Of a stretch of 28,936 nt of DNA, positions 7,770 through 15,210 are shown one piece after another. Origin of the DNA: an uncultured Lachnospiraceae bacterium (lineage in GTDB: Bacteria > Bacillota > Clostridia > Lachnospirales > Lachnospiraceae); assembly GCA_910584325.1 (NCBI GenBank), contig CAJTZH010000032.1:1-28936 (forward strand), read 5' to 3'. The notes under the pieces were generated by a model that was given only the letters and a program-made list of their open reading frames with translations, was not told where the DNA came from and made no database searches. Position 1 is the stretch's first letter; each line of letters starts with the position of its first letter. The position numbers were made by a program, and so were the translations under genes.

Positions 7770-8519
7770 TTACCCAAAAGGAACAGTCAGACACGGCAGT
7801 TTTTCCTCGATATAACCCGCAAACGCTTCGTCCTCTTTATCAATCACAGGAAAATAACTGTTTTCCTTCTCCAGCAGTTTTATCTTCGCAAGTTCCGCCT
7901 CAAAAACGTCAAACTCTGTTTTCTCACCATCTATAAAGCTCTGACCATAGTTAGAATGTGCCTCGCCGTCCTGCTCATAGTAATATCCCGATTCCCGGAA
8001 CAGGGAATGTGTCAGTACATACCCGGTCTGTGTCCAGTCATAAAGATAATATTCCGCGTATCCAAATGTCCCCGTCGTATGGTCACAAAACGGACTGAAC
8101 AAGATTTGCTTCGTATCCGCGATATACGTTACAGTTCCCCATGCGGAGACCGTTTCAAGCTCCAGCGCTTTTACTTCGCCGTCCATGTAATAAAGAACCA
8201 GTGTATCTTCCAGTCCGTTCCGGTCAATCACGGCCTCGCAAACCGCATCCTCGTTAACGTCCTCAATATAAATACCCTGAATCCATAAAATGCCTTCCGA
8301 AATCAAATGCGCCGTTATATACTCCGCATAAGCGTGCTGCCACGGTTCATCACAACGGCAGAATGCCTCCGGCTGCGCCGCGGCTTCTGCGTCTGACTCT
8401 TCTTCTGCCTCCGTCTGTGTCACCGTCTCTTCCCATATGGTTTCTTTGCCTTCTGTTCCGCAGGCAGACAGAATTATTATACAAATTCCTGTCAGCAATG
8501 CTAAAATCATTTGTTTCAT
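7770..8519 (-). CDS. Putative lipoprotein of unknown function
   Basis: A signal peptide of lipoprotein type: MKQMILALLTGICIII followed by the lipobox LSAC, so cleavage before the Cys and lipid anchoring to the outer face of the membrane are expected. After an acidic, Ala/Glu/Thr-rich linker the mature part (about 200 aa) shows alternating beta-strand patterns with paired Tyr and Trp residues (TFGYAEYYLYDWTQTGY) and a C-terminal segment ending in LPCLTVPFG. I do not recognise the domain. I choose the ATG at 8519, which starts the signal peptide; an in-frame GTG at 8531 is 2 bp from the stop of the flavin reductase gene and could be used through translational coupling, as no good ribosome site is visible. 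Confidence 0.7.
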   Translation of the reverse strand: MKQMILALLTGICIIILSACGTEGKETIWEETVTQTEAEEESDAEAAAQPEAFCRCDEPWQHAYAEYITAHLISEGILWIQGIYIEDVNEDAVCEAVIDRNGLEDTLVLYYMDGEVKALELETVSAWGTVTYIADTKQILFSPFCDHTTGTFGYAEYYLYDWTQTGYVLTHSLFRESGYYYEQDGEAHSNYGQSFIDGEKTEFDVFEAELAKIKLLEKENSYFPVIDKEDEAFAGYIEEKLPCLTVPFG

Positions 8520-8533
8520 ACGATATACCACTA

Positions 8534-9100
8534 CTATTTTTTCAATGCCAAACCGTCTTTAAACGCTTCTCCGACTCTTCCGTCAACCTTATAATAACCG
8601 TGCGTATATGGGTCAAAAGCAATCGCACCTACCTTGGAGATATCCACTTTATCTCCCGTCATCACGCTTTCGTCAGCCGTAACATTGACCACCTTGCCGA
8701 TAACGCCGCAGCCATATTGCCCGTCCTGATATTCTATAAATTCACACTCTAAGCAAAGCGGAAATTCATTGATAACCGGCGCGTCCACATTTTCGGATTT
8801 ACTTGCGGTAAGACCACTGTTTTCGAACTTATTCGCGGTCCTGTTGCCGGATTCAACGCCAAAATAATCCGCCTCAACTACATGTGCGGCATCGGCAATA
8901 CTTACCGTAAATGCGCCTCTTGCCTTGATATTCTGTACCGTTTTATGCGTTTCCGTCAAATTGAGCGCTACCGTGTCCCTCTCCTGCATTGTACCCCACG
9001 CGGCGTTCATGACATTGACACTGCCGTCCTCGTTATATGTCGCCACCATCAAAACCGGCATCGGAAAAATACCTTCCGTTATATTGAGCTTCTTTCTCAT
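8534..9100 (-). CDS. Flavin reductase-like FMN-binding split-barrel protein
   Basis: About 188 aa. The start PMPVLMVATYNEDGSVNVMNAAWGTM and the segments NLTETHKTVQNIKARGAFTVSIA and AHVVEADYFGVESGNRTANKF match the flavin reductase-like domain (FMN-binding split barrel) of anaerobes. Members bind FMN and use NAD(P)H or act as electron-transfer flavoproteins; the exact partner is not known. I prefer the ATG at 9100, with AAGGGG 8 bp upstream, over the GTG directly before it. It is followed after 2 bp by the lipoprotein frame, so the two are probably one transcript. Confidence 0.85.
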   Translation of the reverse strand: MRKKLNITEGIFPMPVLMVATYNEDGSVNVMNAAWGTMQERDTVALNLTETHKTVQNIKARGAFTVSIADAAHVVEADYFGVESGNRTANKFENSGLTASKSENVDAPVINEFPLCLECEFIEYQDGQYGCGVIGKVVNVTADESVMTGDKVDISKVGAIAFDPYTHGYYKVDGRVGEAFKDGLALKK

Positions 9101-9152
9101 CACAATTACCCCTTTTCATGTTTAAAATTAACAAAACCCAGGCTCCAAACAA

Positions 9153-9187
9153 CGGCTGTCCGCCATGCTTTGCATAACAGACAGCCG
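9153..9187 (-). terminator. Probable terminator after the short-chain dehydrogenase gene
   Basis: An 8-bp stem CGGCTGTC/GACAGCCG with an inner ATGC/GCAT stem, 35 bp past the dehydrogenase stop. The minus-strand flank is only moderately T-rich (GTTGTTTG), so termination may be partial. Confidence 0.5.
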
Positions 9188-9221
9188 CCAAAAACTATCG
9201 TTTCATATCGTTTGTAATTTC

Positions 9222-9983
9222 CTACGGTCTTAAACCGCTTCCTCCCTGCAGCGTAATCGTCTCTCCGGTCACATAATCGGCGTCATCTGACGCAAGGAAG
9301 ACGCAGACCCGTCCGATATCGTTCTCCGGGTCGGCAAATCTTCCAAGAGGGATGCCCTGTATGGTCTTCTCGAATAAATCCGGATAAGCCTCTTTCCACT
9401 GCTCAAGACTTTCCGTCATCGCAAGCGGACAGACAACGTTGACATTAATTCCGTCCGGTCCCCACTCCGCCGCCGCAACACGCGACATTCCGCGAATACC
9501 TTCCTTTGCCGCCGCGTAAGAAGACTGACCGAGTTTTCCGAACAGTCCCGCTCCCGAAGCAAAATTGATAACGGAGCCTTTGCTCTCTTTCAGGTACGGA
9601 TAACATTCTCTCATGTAGAAAAATGTCGCATATAAACCTGAATAAATTGCAAGGTCAAAATCTTCCTTCGTATGGTCCTTGAGCATCACGCCGGACTTGG
9701 AAACCTGCGCGTTATTCACAAGCACATTTATCTTACCGAATTTCTCAATCGCTTTCTTCACTACATTCTTAATCGCGTCTTCGTCCGCGCCGTCCGCCAC
9801 AACCGGAAGTACCTCAATTCCGAATTCCTTTTCCAGAACCTCTTTCGCGTTGACAAGTCTTGATTCCGTTCTTCCTGTCAGTATCAGATTCGCGCCTTCC
9901 TTTGCAAACGCTCTCGCAAGTCCGAAGCCGATTCCTTTTCCGCCTCCCGTAATAATGGCAATTTTACCGTCTAATTTACCCAT
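9222..9983 (-). CDS. NADP(H)-type short-chain dehydrogenase, resembles bile-acid 12alpha-HSDH
   Basis: A 253-aa classical SDR. Cofactor site TGGGKGIG (12-19); TGR (36-38) after strand 2 places an Arg for the NADP phosphate; NNAQ (90-93) replaces the common NNAG; catalytic Ser143 (NFASGAG), Tyr156 and Lys160 (YAAAK). From memory, the stretches DLAIYSGLYATF, YMRECYPYLK, VINFASGAGLFG and VNVVCPLAM are nearly the same in the 12alpha-hydroxysteroid dehydrogenase of bile-acid-converting clostridia, which also carries NNAQ. I infer that this enzyme belongs to that subgroup and may interconvert 12-hydroxy and 12-oxo bile acids; a generic 3-oxoacyl-ACP reductase role is the alternative. A strong site, AGGAGGG, lies 6 bp before the ATG. 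It is a single-gene unit with no bai genes nearby. Confidence 0.85.
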   Translation of the reverse strand: MGKLDGKIAIITGGGKGIGFGLARAFAKEGANLILTGRTESRLVNAKEVLEKEFGIEVLPVVADGADEDAIKNVVKKAIEKFGKINVLVNNAQVSKSGVMLKDHTKEDFDLAIYSGLYATFFYMRECYPYLKESKGSVINFASGAGLFGKLGQSSYAAAKEGIRGMSRVAAAEWGPDGINVNVVCPLAMTESLEQWKEAYPDLFEKTIQGIPLGRFADPENDIGRVCVFLASDDADYVTGETITLQGGSGLRP

Positions 9984-10028
9984 ACAGTACCCTCCTTAGA
10001 TGAAATTGACATGACTTTGTTATATTTT

Positions 10029-10043
10029 TATCATACCATGATA
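10029..10043. promoter_or_regulatory. Inverted repeat upstream of the short-chain dehydrogenase gene
   Basis: TATCAT-ACC-ATGATA, a perfect 6+6 dyad about 46 bp before the ATG at 9983. A GGTAT pentamer occurs twice in it on the minus strand. It lies where an operator would be expected, but I cannot place a good -35/-10 pair around it. Confidence 0.4.
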
Positions 10044-10072
10044 CCGTCCAAAGCGCAAGCCATTCCTTTACA

Positions 10073-12235
10073 TTATTTTCCAATGGAGCCCGTTTTATAA
10101 ATAAATTTGACCGAGCATTCCACCCCTTCTTCACATCCCGCAAAAGAACCGTACTCCTTCGCGTACTCCTTCACCTCGCAGAAACGGTCGTAATATTTCT
10201 CCAAATCCTCGTTTACCAGTTCGGCAAGTTTCTGAATCCCCTCTCTGTTGTATTTCAAAACGCCCTCTTTCAAATCATCCGTACCGTCAAGAAGCTGCGC
10301 CGCGCCGTCCAGCAGTCTGGATACGCCGTCCCGTAATTCTCCCGTTCCGTTATGCAGCTCATTTGCGCCGTTTGCAAGCTCTCTCGCTCCGCTTGACAAC
10401 TCTCCCGTTCCGTTCGCAAGAGAATCCGCGCCGTTTGCGAGCGCCTCAATTCCCGCTACAAGCGTTGGAACCTGCGCATTGAGGGAAGCAAGCCCTTCAT
10501 TCAGCGCTGAAACGCCTGCCGCCGCCTGCGCGACGCCCGCCGTATACCCTGCGACGCCGTCTCTCACCTGACCCGCGCCGTCAGAAAGGCTGCCTACGGC
10601 ATAAGCAATATTTCCCATATTTCCTGCAACCGCGCCGATTCCACCGTCAATCTGTCCGTATGTCTGCGCCAGAACAGCAACGCCGTCCGACGCGCCGGAA
10701 ACGTAACCGTACATCATCTTGTATCCTTCCAGATACTGTATCATGCCCTGCGCCATATCCGCATCAATAACGCCTGCCGCTGCGTAGCCTTCCAGCGCGC
10801 TCTCCAGTGTCGCAATCGTTGTTTCGTCATAAACGAAATTCGTTGTAATATCGGAAAGTCCTGCCGCCGCGCTGTTTAATCCTTCCGCAAACTGTGCCGA
10901 ACCGCTTACCAGTCCTGCAATCTGCTCCTGTGCCGCCGGGTCGTTTAACGCCGCGTTTAACTCACCCAAGCCGTCCGCAACCTGCGCGGCTCCGGCGTTT
11001 AACCCTTCACTGTTCGATATAATTGTATTGAGTCCGCTTGTCAAATCATTCGCTCCCGCCGCAAGAGAGCCGATGCCGGATGCAAGCGCAGGCGTACTGT
11101 CTTTGAGACTGTGGATACCGTCTTTGATGGCAACCGCTCCTTCATTGACTTGCACCGCGCCGTCGGAAACTTTATTTGCCCCGTCAGCCAGTTCACCGGC
11201 GCCGTCGGAAAGCCTGCCTACACCGTCGGACAATTCTCCCGTTCCGTCAGACAACTCTCCCGCACCGTCGTTTAACTTCGTCGTACCGTCAATAATCTCG
11301 TTCATGCCGTCTGTCAGTTTATCAATATTGCTCTTTAAATCATCAATGGAATCAATATTGTCAAGTCCCAGCTCCTCCAGCGCGCTGTTTGAAGCCACCG
11401 TCAACGTCATCAACAGGGAAAAGTCCTTAACGTCCGCCTCTACCACAACTTCTTCCGGTATATTTAAATCATATGCTTTGCCGTCGTCATCCTTCAAATC
11501 ATCAATGCCGAGACTCTCCTTTAACCCCGGCATCGCAATACCGAAAACCATTGTATTATCACCGTTATTGACCGCGCTTCCGCCCTCTACTTCAATATTG
11601 GACGCGTTTTCGTTATCCAGCATCAGACCGGAGAGCATGATAAACGGCTGGTAAATCGTGCAGGTTTCACCGTGAACAACAATCTCTTTTGCCGTTTTAT
11701 TCACATAGGAGAATGTAATTTTTAAATGACCGTCCGCTCCTTCGAGTTCTTTTGCCGTTACCCTGCGCCCGTCCAGTTCATAAGAAATGTTGACGTCTAC
11801 CGGAAATTCTTTATCGGAAACGCCCTGATAGTAAATATCGCTTCCGTCCGTCGTCCAGACAATTCCTCCCTCACCATCCTTTGCGTATTCCACATTACCC
11901 TTAACCGCTCTGACGTCGGTAAGAGACGTTTTATCGGCAACCTCCGCCGCGCCCTGCGGATTTTTCAGCCATGTACTGACTATCGTTTCCACCGGATTGC
12001 CGTCCGCGTCAAGAATGGCATAAACTGTTTCCTCTTTTCCCGCCGTATCGCTATGCTTCATCATGTCGGAAGAACCGGCAAATTCGTCAACCGCGTTTTG
12101 CAAGATTAAAATTTCTTCATCCACACCGCCTCTGTCCATCGCCTGCGCGTCAACGCTTCCGCATCCGCACACATTTGACGTTACAAGACAGACAACGGCT
12201 CCAAGCGCCAATACTCTTTTTAACTGTTTCATCAT
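10073..12235 (-). CDS. Exported DG-heptad-repeat protein, partner of the MMPL exporter
   Basis: About 720 aa. The start has a signal peptide (KQLKRVLALGAVVCLVTSN) ending in VCGC, which could be an atypical lipobox. Residues about 70-300 form a beta-rich extracytoplasmic region. Two blocks of x-x-x-Leu-x-x-Gly heptads (typical unit DGAGELS) cover about 304-385 and 590-660, with a related Ala/Gly-rich helical stretch between them. The same repeats occur in extracellular loops of some MMPL proteins and in YhgE/Pip-type proteins. Here there is no C-terminal membrane segment, so the repeats sit free or lipid-anchored outside the cell. AGGAGG overlaps the stop of the MMPL gene 7 bp upstream; three ATG codons in a row follow, and the second or third has the right distance. 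Probable periplasmic-like adaptor of the exporter. Confidence 0.8.
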   Translation of the reverse strand: MMKQLKRVLALGAVVCLVTSNVCGCGSVDAQAMDRGGVDEEILILQNAVDEFAGSSDMMKHSDTAGKEETVYAILDADGNPVETIVSTWLKNPQGAAEVADKTSLTDVRAVKGNVEYAKDGEGGIVWTTDGSDIYYQGVSDKEFPVDVNISYELDGRRVTAKELEGADGHLKITFSYVNKTAKEIVVHGETCTIYQPFIMLSGLMLDNENASNIEVEGGSAVNNGDNTMVFGIAMPGLKESLGIDDLKDDDGKAYDLNIPEEVVVEADVKDFSLLMTLTVASNSALEELGLDNIDSIDDLKSNIDKLTDGMNEIIDGTTKLNDGAGELSDGTGELSDGVGRLSDGAGELADGANKVSDGAVQVNEGAVAIKDGIHSLKDSTPALASGIGSLAAGANDLTSGLNTIISNSEGLNAGAAQVADGLGELNAALNDPAAQEQIAGLVSGSAQFAEGLNSAAAGLSDITTNFVYDETTIATLESALEGYAAAGVIDADMAQGMIQYLEGYKMMYGYVSGASDGVAVLAQTYGQIDGGIGAVAGNMGNIAYAVGSLSDGAGQVRDGVAGYTAGVAQAAAGVSALNEGLASLNAQVPTLVAGIEALANGADSLANGTGELSSGARELANGANELHNGTGELRDGVSRLLDGAAQLLDGTDDLKEGVLKYNREGIQKLAELVNEDLEKYYDRFCEVKEYAKEYGSFAGCEEGVECSVKFIYKTGSIGK
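10259..10471 (-). repeat. Heptad-coding repeat block 2 (NGxxxLx units)
   Basis: A second set of about ten 21-bp units coding variants such as NGTGELS, NGANELH and DGVSRLL, near the C-terminus of the same protein. Units are more diverged than in block 1. Confidence 0.7.
11084..11329 (-). repeat. Heptad-coding repeat block 1 (DGxxxLx units)
   Basis: A run of about ten 21-bp coding units, each giving a variant of DGAGELS or DGTGELS. On the plus strand the unit reads like CCGTCGGACAATTCTCCCG. It can expand or contract in 7-residue steps by slippage. Confidence 0.75.
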
Positions 12236-12245
12236 CATCTTCCTC

Positions 12246-14324
12246 CTATCCTCTTTCCAATCTGCTCATACCAACCGTTGTTTTACAGATCATTCTGTCA
12301 AATAACAGAAACATCGTCGGCAGCATGACAATTACAATGACCATACTTAAAAGCGCGCCTCTTGAAAGCAGCATGCAGATTGCCCCGATTAAATCCACGT
12401 CAGAATAAAATCCGACGCCGACCGTCGCCGCAAAAAATCCGAGCGCGCTGGAAAAAATAGAATTAATGGAGGTGGACAGCGCAATCTGCACCGCCTCCTT
12501 TTTCCCATGACCGTCCTTTCTCTCCTTTATATATCTCGTCGTCATTAATATCGCGTAGTCAACGGTAGCGCCAAGCTGAATCGTTCCCACACAGACGGAC
12601 GCGATAAACGGAAGCGTTGTTCCCGAATAAAACGACACCGCCATATTGACGTAAATCGCAAGCTCGATAACAAGAACAAGGAGCACCGGAAGCAAAACCG
12701 ATTTTAATACAAACAGAATCAGAATAAAAATCGCTCCGATACTGATAATGCTCACCACATTAAAATCACGGTTCGTAATTCTTACAAGGTCCTTTGTCGC
12801 AGCCGCTTCGCCTATTAACATTCCATGCGGGTCGTATGATTTCATGATGCTCTCCAGCTCTTCGCACTGCGTGTTGACCTCATCCGTCGCCACCTGATAT
12901 ATAGAAGAAATCATCAGCATTTTCCAGTTCTCACCGGATAATTTATTCTTGACCCCGTCCGGCAGCAGGTCTTCGGGTATCAATGGTCCTACAACCGAAT
13001 CCATTCCCAAGGCAAACGATACGCCTTCCACCTGCTCCAGTCTGTCAAGCAGCTCCTTTGTATCCTTTGCCGGCAGATTTTTGTCAATTAAAACCATAGA
13101 TATAGAATTCATGTCAAACTCTTCTTCCAGAACCATATTTGCCTGCCGGCTCGGAAGATACGTCGGAAGACTCTCATCCAGTTTATAATAAACTTTGACG
13201 TTATTATTTCCGTAAGCTGCCGGAATCCACAAAATGACCATTATCACGGCAAAAATAATATAGTGATTTGTCACAAAATCTGTAATTCCGTTCGTTTTCA
13301 ACTGAAACGCCTTGTGAGATGCCTTTTTTACGGCTTTATCAAATATCAGTATCAGCGACGGCAACACGGTAACGCAACAGATAACGCCGATTACCACGCC
13401 TTTTGCCATAACAATTCCCATATCCAGCCCCAGCGAAAACGTCATAAAACACATGGAAAGAAACCCCGCGATTGTGGTCAGGGAAGACCCTGTAACCGAT
13501 ACGATTGTCGCCGCTATAGCGTGAGACATTGCTTCTTTCGTTTCGGGATATGTCTCCTGCGCCTCCTTGTAACTGTGATATAAAAATATCGAATAATCCA
13601 TTGTCACGCCAAGCTGCAAAATAGCAACCAGCGCCATTGTGATATAAGAAATTTCACCCTGAATAAAATTGCTGCCCAGATTATAAATAATCGCCATTCC
13701 GATACTGACCATAAAAAGAACCGGTACCATAAAGGAATCCGTTGTCAAAAACAATACAATCAGACAAAGGATGACCGCTATAACGGTATACGCAGCCATC
13801 TCGTTTTCCACAAGATTTTTGGTATCCGTGGCAATGGCAGACATGCTGGAAAGAAAACATTGTTCTCCCGCGACTTTTCTGATTTCTTCAATCGCGTCCA
13901 TCGTCTCGTCCGCAGAGCTTGTCGTGTCAAAGAAAATAAACATCAATGTTCCGTTTCCGCTCTCGGAATAAAAAACATCTTTGATATCATCCGAAAGCAG
14001 TTCTTTAGGAAGCCTGCCTCCCGTTATGCTGTCGTAACAGATAATGTCGGCAACATGGTCTACCTCCCTGATTTTATCCGTCATCTCAATGACGCCGGCG
14101 CTGTCCATTCCATTACATATCACCATTCCGTACGCGCCTTTTCCAAACTCATCCATGAGAATATCCTGTCCCTGCATCGTTTCAATATCATCCGGAAGAT
14201 AATAGAGAATATCATAATTGATTCTCATTTTAATGAAACCGATTGCCGCAGGCACGAGAAGAAGCACACTGATTATCAGTATCGGAATCCGTAGTCTGAC
14301 AATCTTTTCCGCAAATTTCTGCAT
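12246..14324 (-). CDS. MMPL/RND-family transporter
   Basis: About 692 aa in two homologous halves, each with an extracellular domain after the first membrane segment followed by five membrane segments, 12 in all. The conserved charged residue of the RND membrane core appears in both halves (counted from the ATG at 14333): Asp246 in GVTMDYSIFLYHSY and Asp592 in GATVDYAILMTTRY. MMPL proteins export lipids, glycolipids or hydrophobic compounds using the proton gradient. The ATG at 14333 is only 3 bp from AAGGAG, so the in-frame ATG at 14324 is the better start. It is co-transcribed with the exported heptad protein and is controlled from a promoter full of TetR-type operators. The substrate is unknown. 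Confidence 0.88.
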   Translation of the reverse strand: MQKFAEKIVRLRIPILIISVLLLVPAAIGFIKMRINYDILYYLPDDIETMQGQDILMDEFGKGAYGMVICNGMDSAGVIEMTDKIREVDHVADIICYDSITGGRLPKELLSDDIKDVFYSESGNGTLMFIFFDTTSSADETMDAIEEIRKVAGEQCFLSSMSAIATDTKNLVENEMAAYTVIAVILCLIVLFLTTDSFMVPVLFMVSIGMAIIYNLGSNFIQGEISYITMALVAILQLGVTMDYSIFLYHSYKEAQETYPETKEAMSHAIAATIVSVTGSSLTTIAGFLSMCFMTFSLGLDMGIVMAKGVVIGVICCVTVLPSLILIFDKAVKKASHKAFQLKTNGITDFVTNHYIIFAVIMVILWIPAAYGNNNVKVYYKLDESLPTYLPSRQANMVLEEEFDMNSISMVLIDKNLPAKDTKELLDRLEQVEGVSFALGMDSVVGPLIPEDLLPDGVKNKLSGENWKMLMISSIYQVATDEVNTQCEELESIMKSYDPHGMLIGEAAATKDLVRITNRDFNVVSIISIGAIFILILFVLKSVLLPVLLVLVIELAIYVNMAVSFYSGTTLPFIASVCVGTIQLGATVDYAILMTTRYIKERKDGHGKKEAVQIALSTSINSIFSSALGFFAATVGVGFYSDVDLIGAICMLLSRGALLSMVIVIVMLPTMFLLFDRMICKTTVGMSRLERG

Positions 14325-14345
14325 ATCATCCACTCCTTATTTTTC

Positions 14346-14430
14346 GACCTCTGGTCATTTTTCATATTGCATTATATAAAATATTCGACCATCAGTCAAT
14401 AATATTTATAAAATTTTTAGACTTTTAGTC
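14346..14430. promoter_or_regulatory. Three repeated TetR-type operators between MMPL and tetR
   Basis: GACCTCTGGTC (14346-14356), GACCATCAGTC (14387-14397) and GACTTTTAGTC (14420-14430) share the pattern GAC-N5-GTC, each followed by A. Centres are 41 and 33 bp apart, close to four and three helical turns. This is the expected binding array for the divergent TetR protein. Confidence 0.7.
14371..14399 (-). promoter_or_regulatory. Promoter of the MMPL operon
   Basis: Minus-strand -35 TTGACT (14394-14399), 17-bp spacer, -10 TATAAT (14371-14376). The -35 lies inside operator 2. A second, weaker promoter-like pair (TTGACT-16-TATAAA) has its -35 inside operator 3. Confidence 0.75.
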
Positions 14431-14520
14431 AATTTTTCACGCCGGAAGTCTTGCCTTTTGAAATTTGTATGATAATATAAGATAAGAAGAGTTTGTTTTT
14501 ATAAGGAAAGGACGGTGCCA

Positions 14521-15150
14521 ATGGGAAAAGCAGAAGAAAACAAAAAGAAAAAAAGGACGGCGCTGCTGTCGCACGCGTTTTCACTTTTTATGAGTAAAGG
14601 AATATCCAACACAACCATCTCCGATATTGCGGCGCATGCCGGTGTCGGCAAAGGGACGTTTTATTTTTATTTTAAGGATAAAGACGATTTAATAGAAAAA
14701 CTGATTGCTCAGAAAGCCGAGCAGCTTTTTTTACATGCGTTGGATAAAGTCGATATTCATGACAAAACAATTTCCGTAGAAGACAAGCTCATTTTCATCG
14801 CCGACGATTTACTGGAGCAGTTGAACAAAGATTCGGGACTTTTAAAATTTATTAATAAAAACTTAAATTACGGCGTTTACAAGAGAGCGCTTACAAGGGA
14901 AGAAATCAAGAAAGACTGGGATGTCACTGCCATGTACCATCAGTTAATTGAATGTGACGGTTCACGCTGGACGGACCCGGAGTTGATGCTCTACACCATC
15001 GTGGAACTGGTAAACGGAACCTGCCATTCCATTATACTCAATAAAGAGCCTGTTACACTGGAGCAGTACAAACCATATCTTTTTGGCTGTATCCGTAATA
15101 TTGTATCCGTTTTCCGCAAACCGGACGAAAAACAACAAAAAACAACATAA
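14521..15150 (+). CDS. TetR-family transcriptional regulator
   Basis: About 209 aa, divergent from the MMPL operon. Residues about 12-60 are the TetR helix-turn-helix: a first helix, then NTTISDIAAHAGVGKGTFYFYFKDKDDLIEKL, a close fit to the family pattern. The C-terminal 140 residues are a helical ligand domain without recognisable family detail. The start at ATG 14521 has AAGGA 8 bp upstream; a GTG at 14515 is less likely. Its position and the repeated operators suggest that it represses the exporter genes and itself, and is released by a compound the exporter handles. A candidate promoter is TTGCCT-16-TAATAT at 14452-14479. Confidence 0.88.
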   Translation: MGKAEENKKKKRTALLSHAFSLFMSKGISNTTISDIAAHAGVGKGTFYFYFKDKDDLIEKLIAQKAEQLFLHALDKVDIHDKTISVEDKLIFIADDLLEQLNKDSGLLKFINKNLNYGVYKRALTREEIKKDWDVTAMYHQLIECDGSRWTDPELMLYTIVELVNGTCHSIILNKEPVTLEQYKPYLFGCIRNIVSVFRKPDEKQQKTT

Positions 15151-15152
15151 CA

Positions 15153-15172
15153 AATCCATACGGCGGATTTTC
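15153..15172 (+). terminator. Weak terminator after tetR
   Basis: AAATCC and GGATTT form a 6-bp stem 3 bp after the tetR stop, followed by TTCTGT. The short T stretch makes it weak. Confidence 0.3.
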
Positions 15173-15180
15173 TGTCAAAT

Positions 15181-15210
15181 GAAAATGGACGCTACGGGTT
15201 GCAGCGTCCA
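15181..15210 (-). terminator. Terminator overlapping the 3' end of the nuclease gene
   Basis: A perfect 8-bp GC-rich stem TGGACGCT/AGCGTCCA (15186-15193 and 15203-15210), followed on the minus strand by TTTTCATTT. The stop codon of the nuclease gene lies inside it. It protects against convergent transcripts from tetR. Confidence 0.7.

Noticed and set aside
7608..8752. Plus-strand open frames of up to 226 codons opposite the lipoprotein and flavin reductase genes
   Set aside because: They are antisense to well-supported genes with motifs and ribosome sites, and their translations show no domain-like pattern.
11028..11654. Plus-strand 208-codon Ser/Pro-rich frame
   Set aside because: It is the antisense reading of the heptad-repeat gene; its repetitiveness comes from the repeats on the minus strand.
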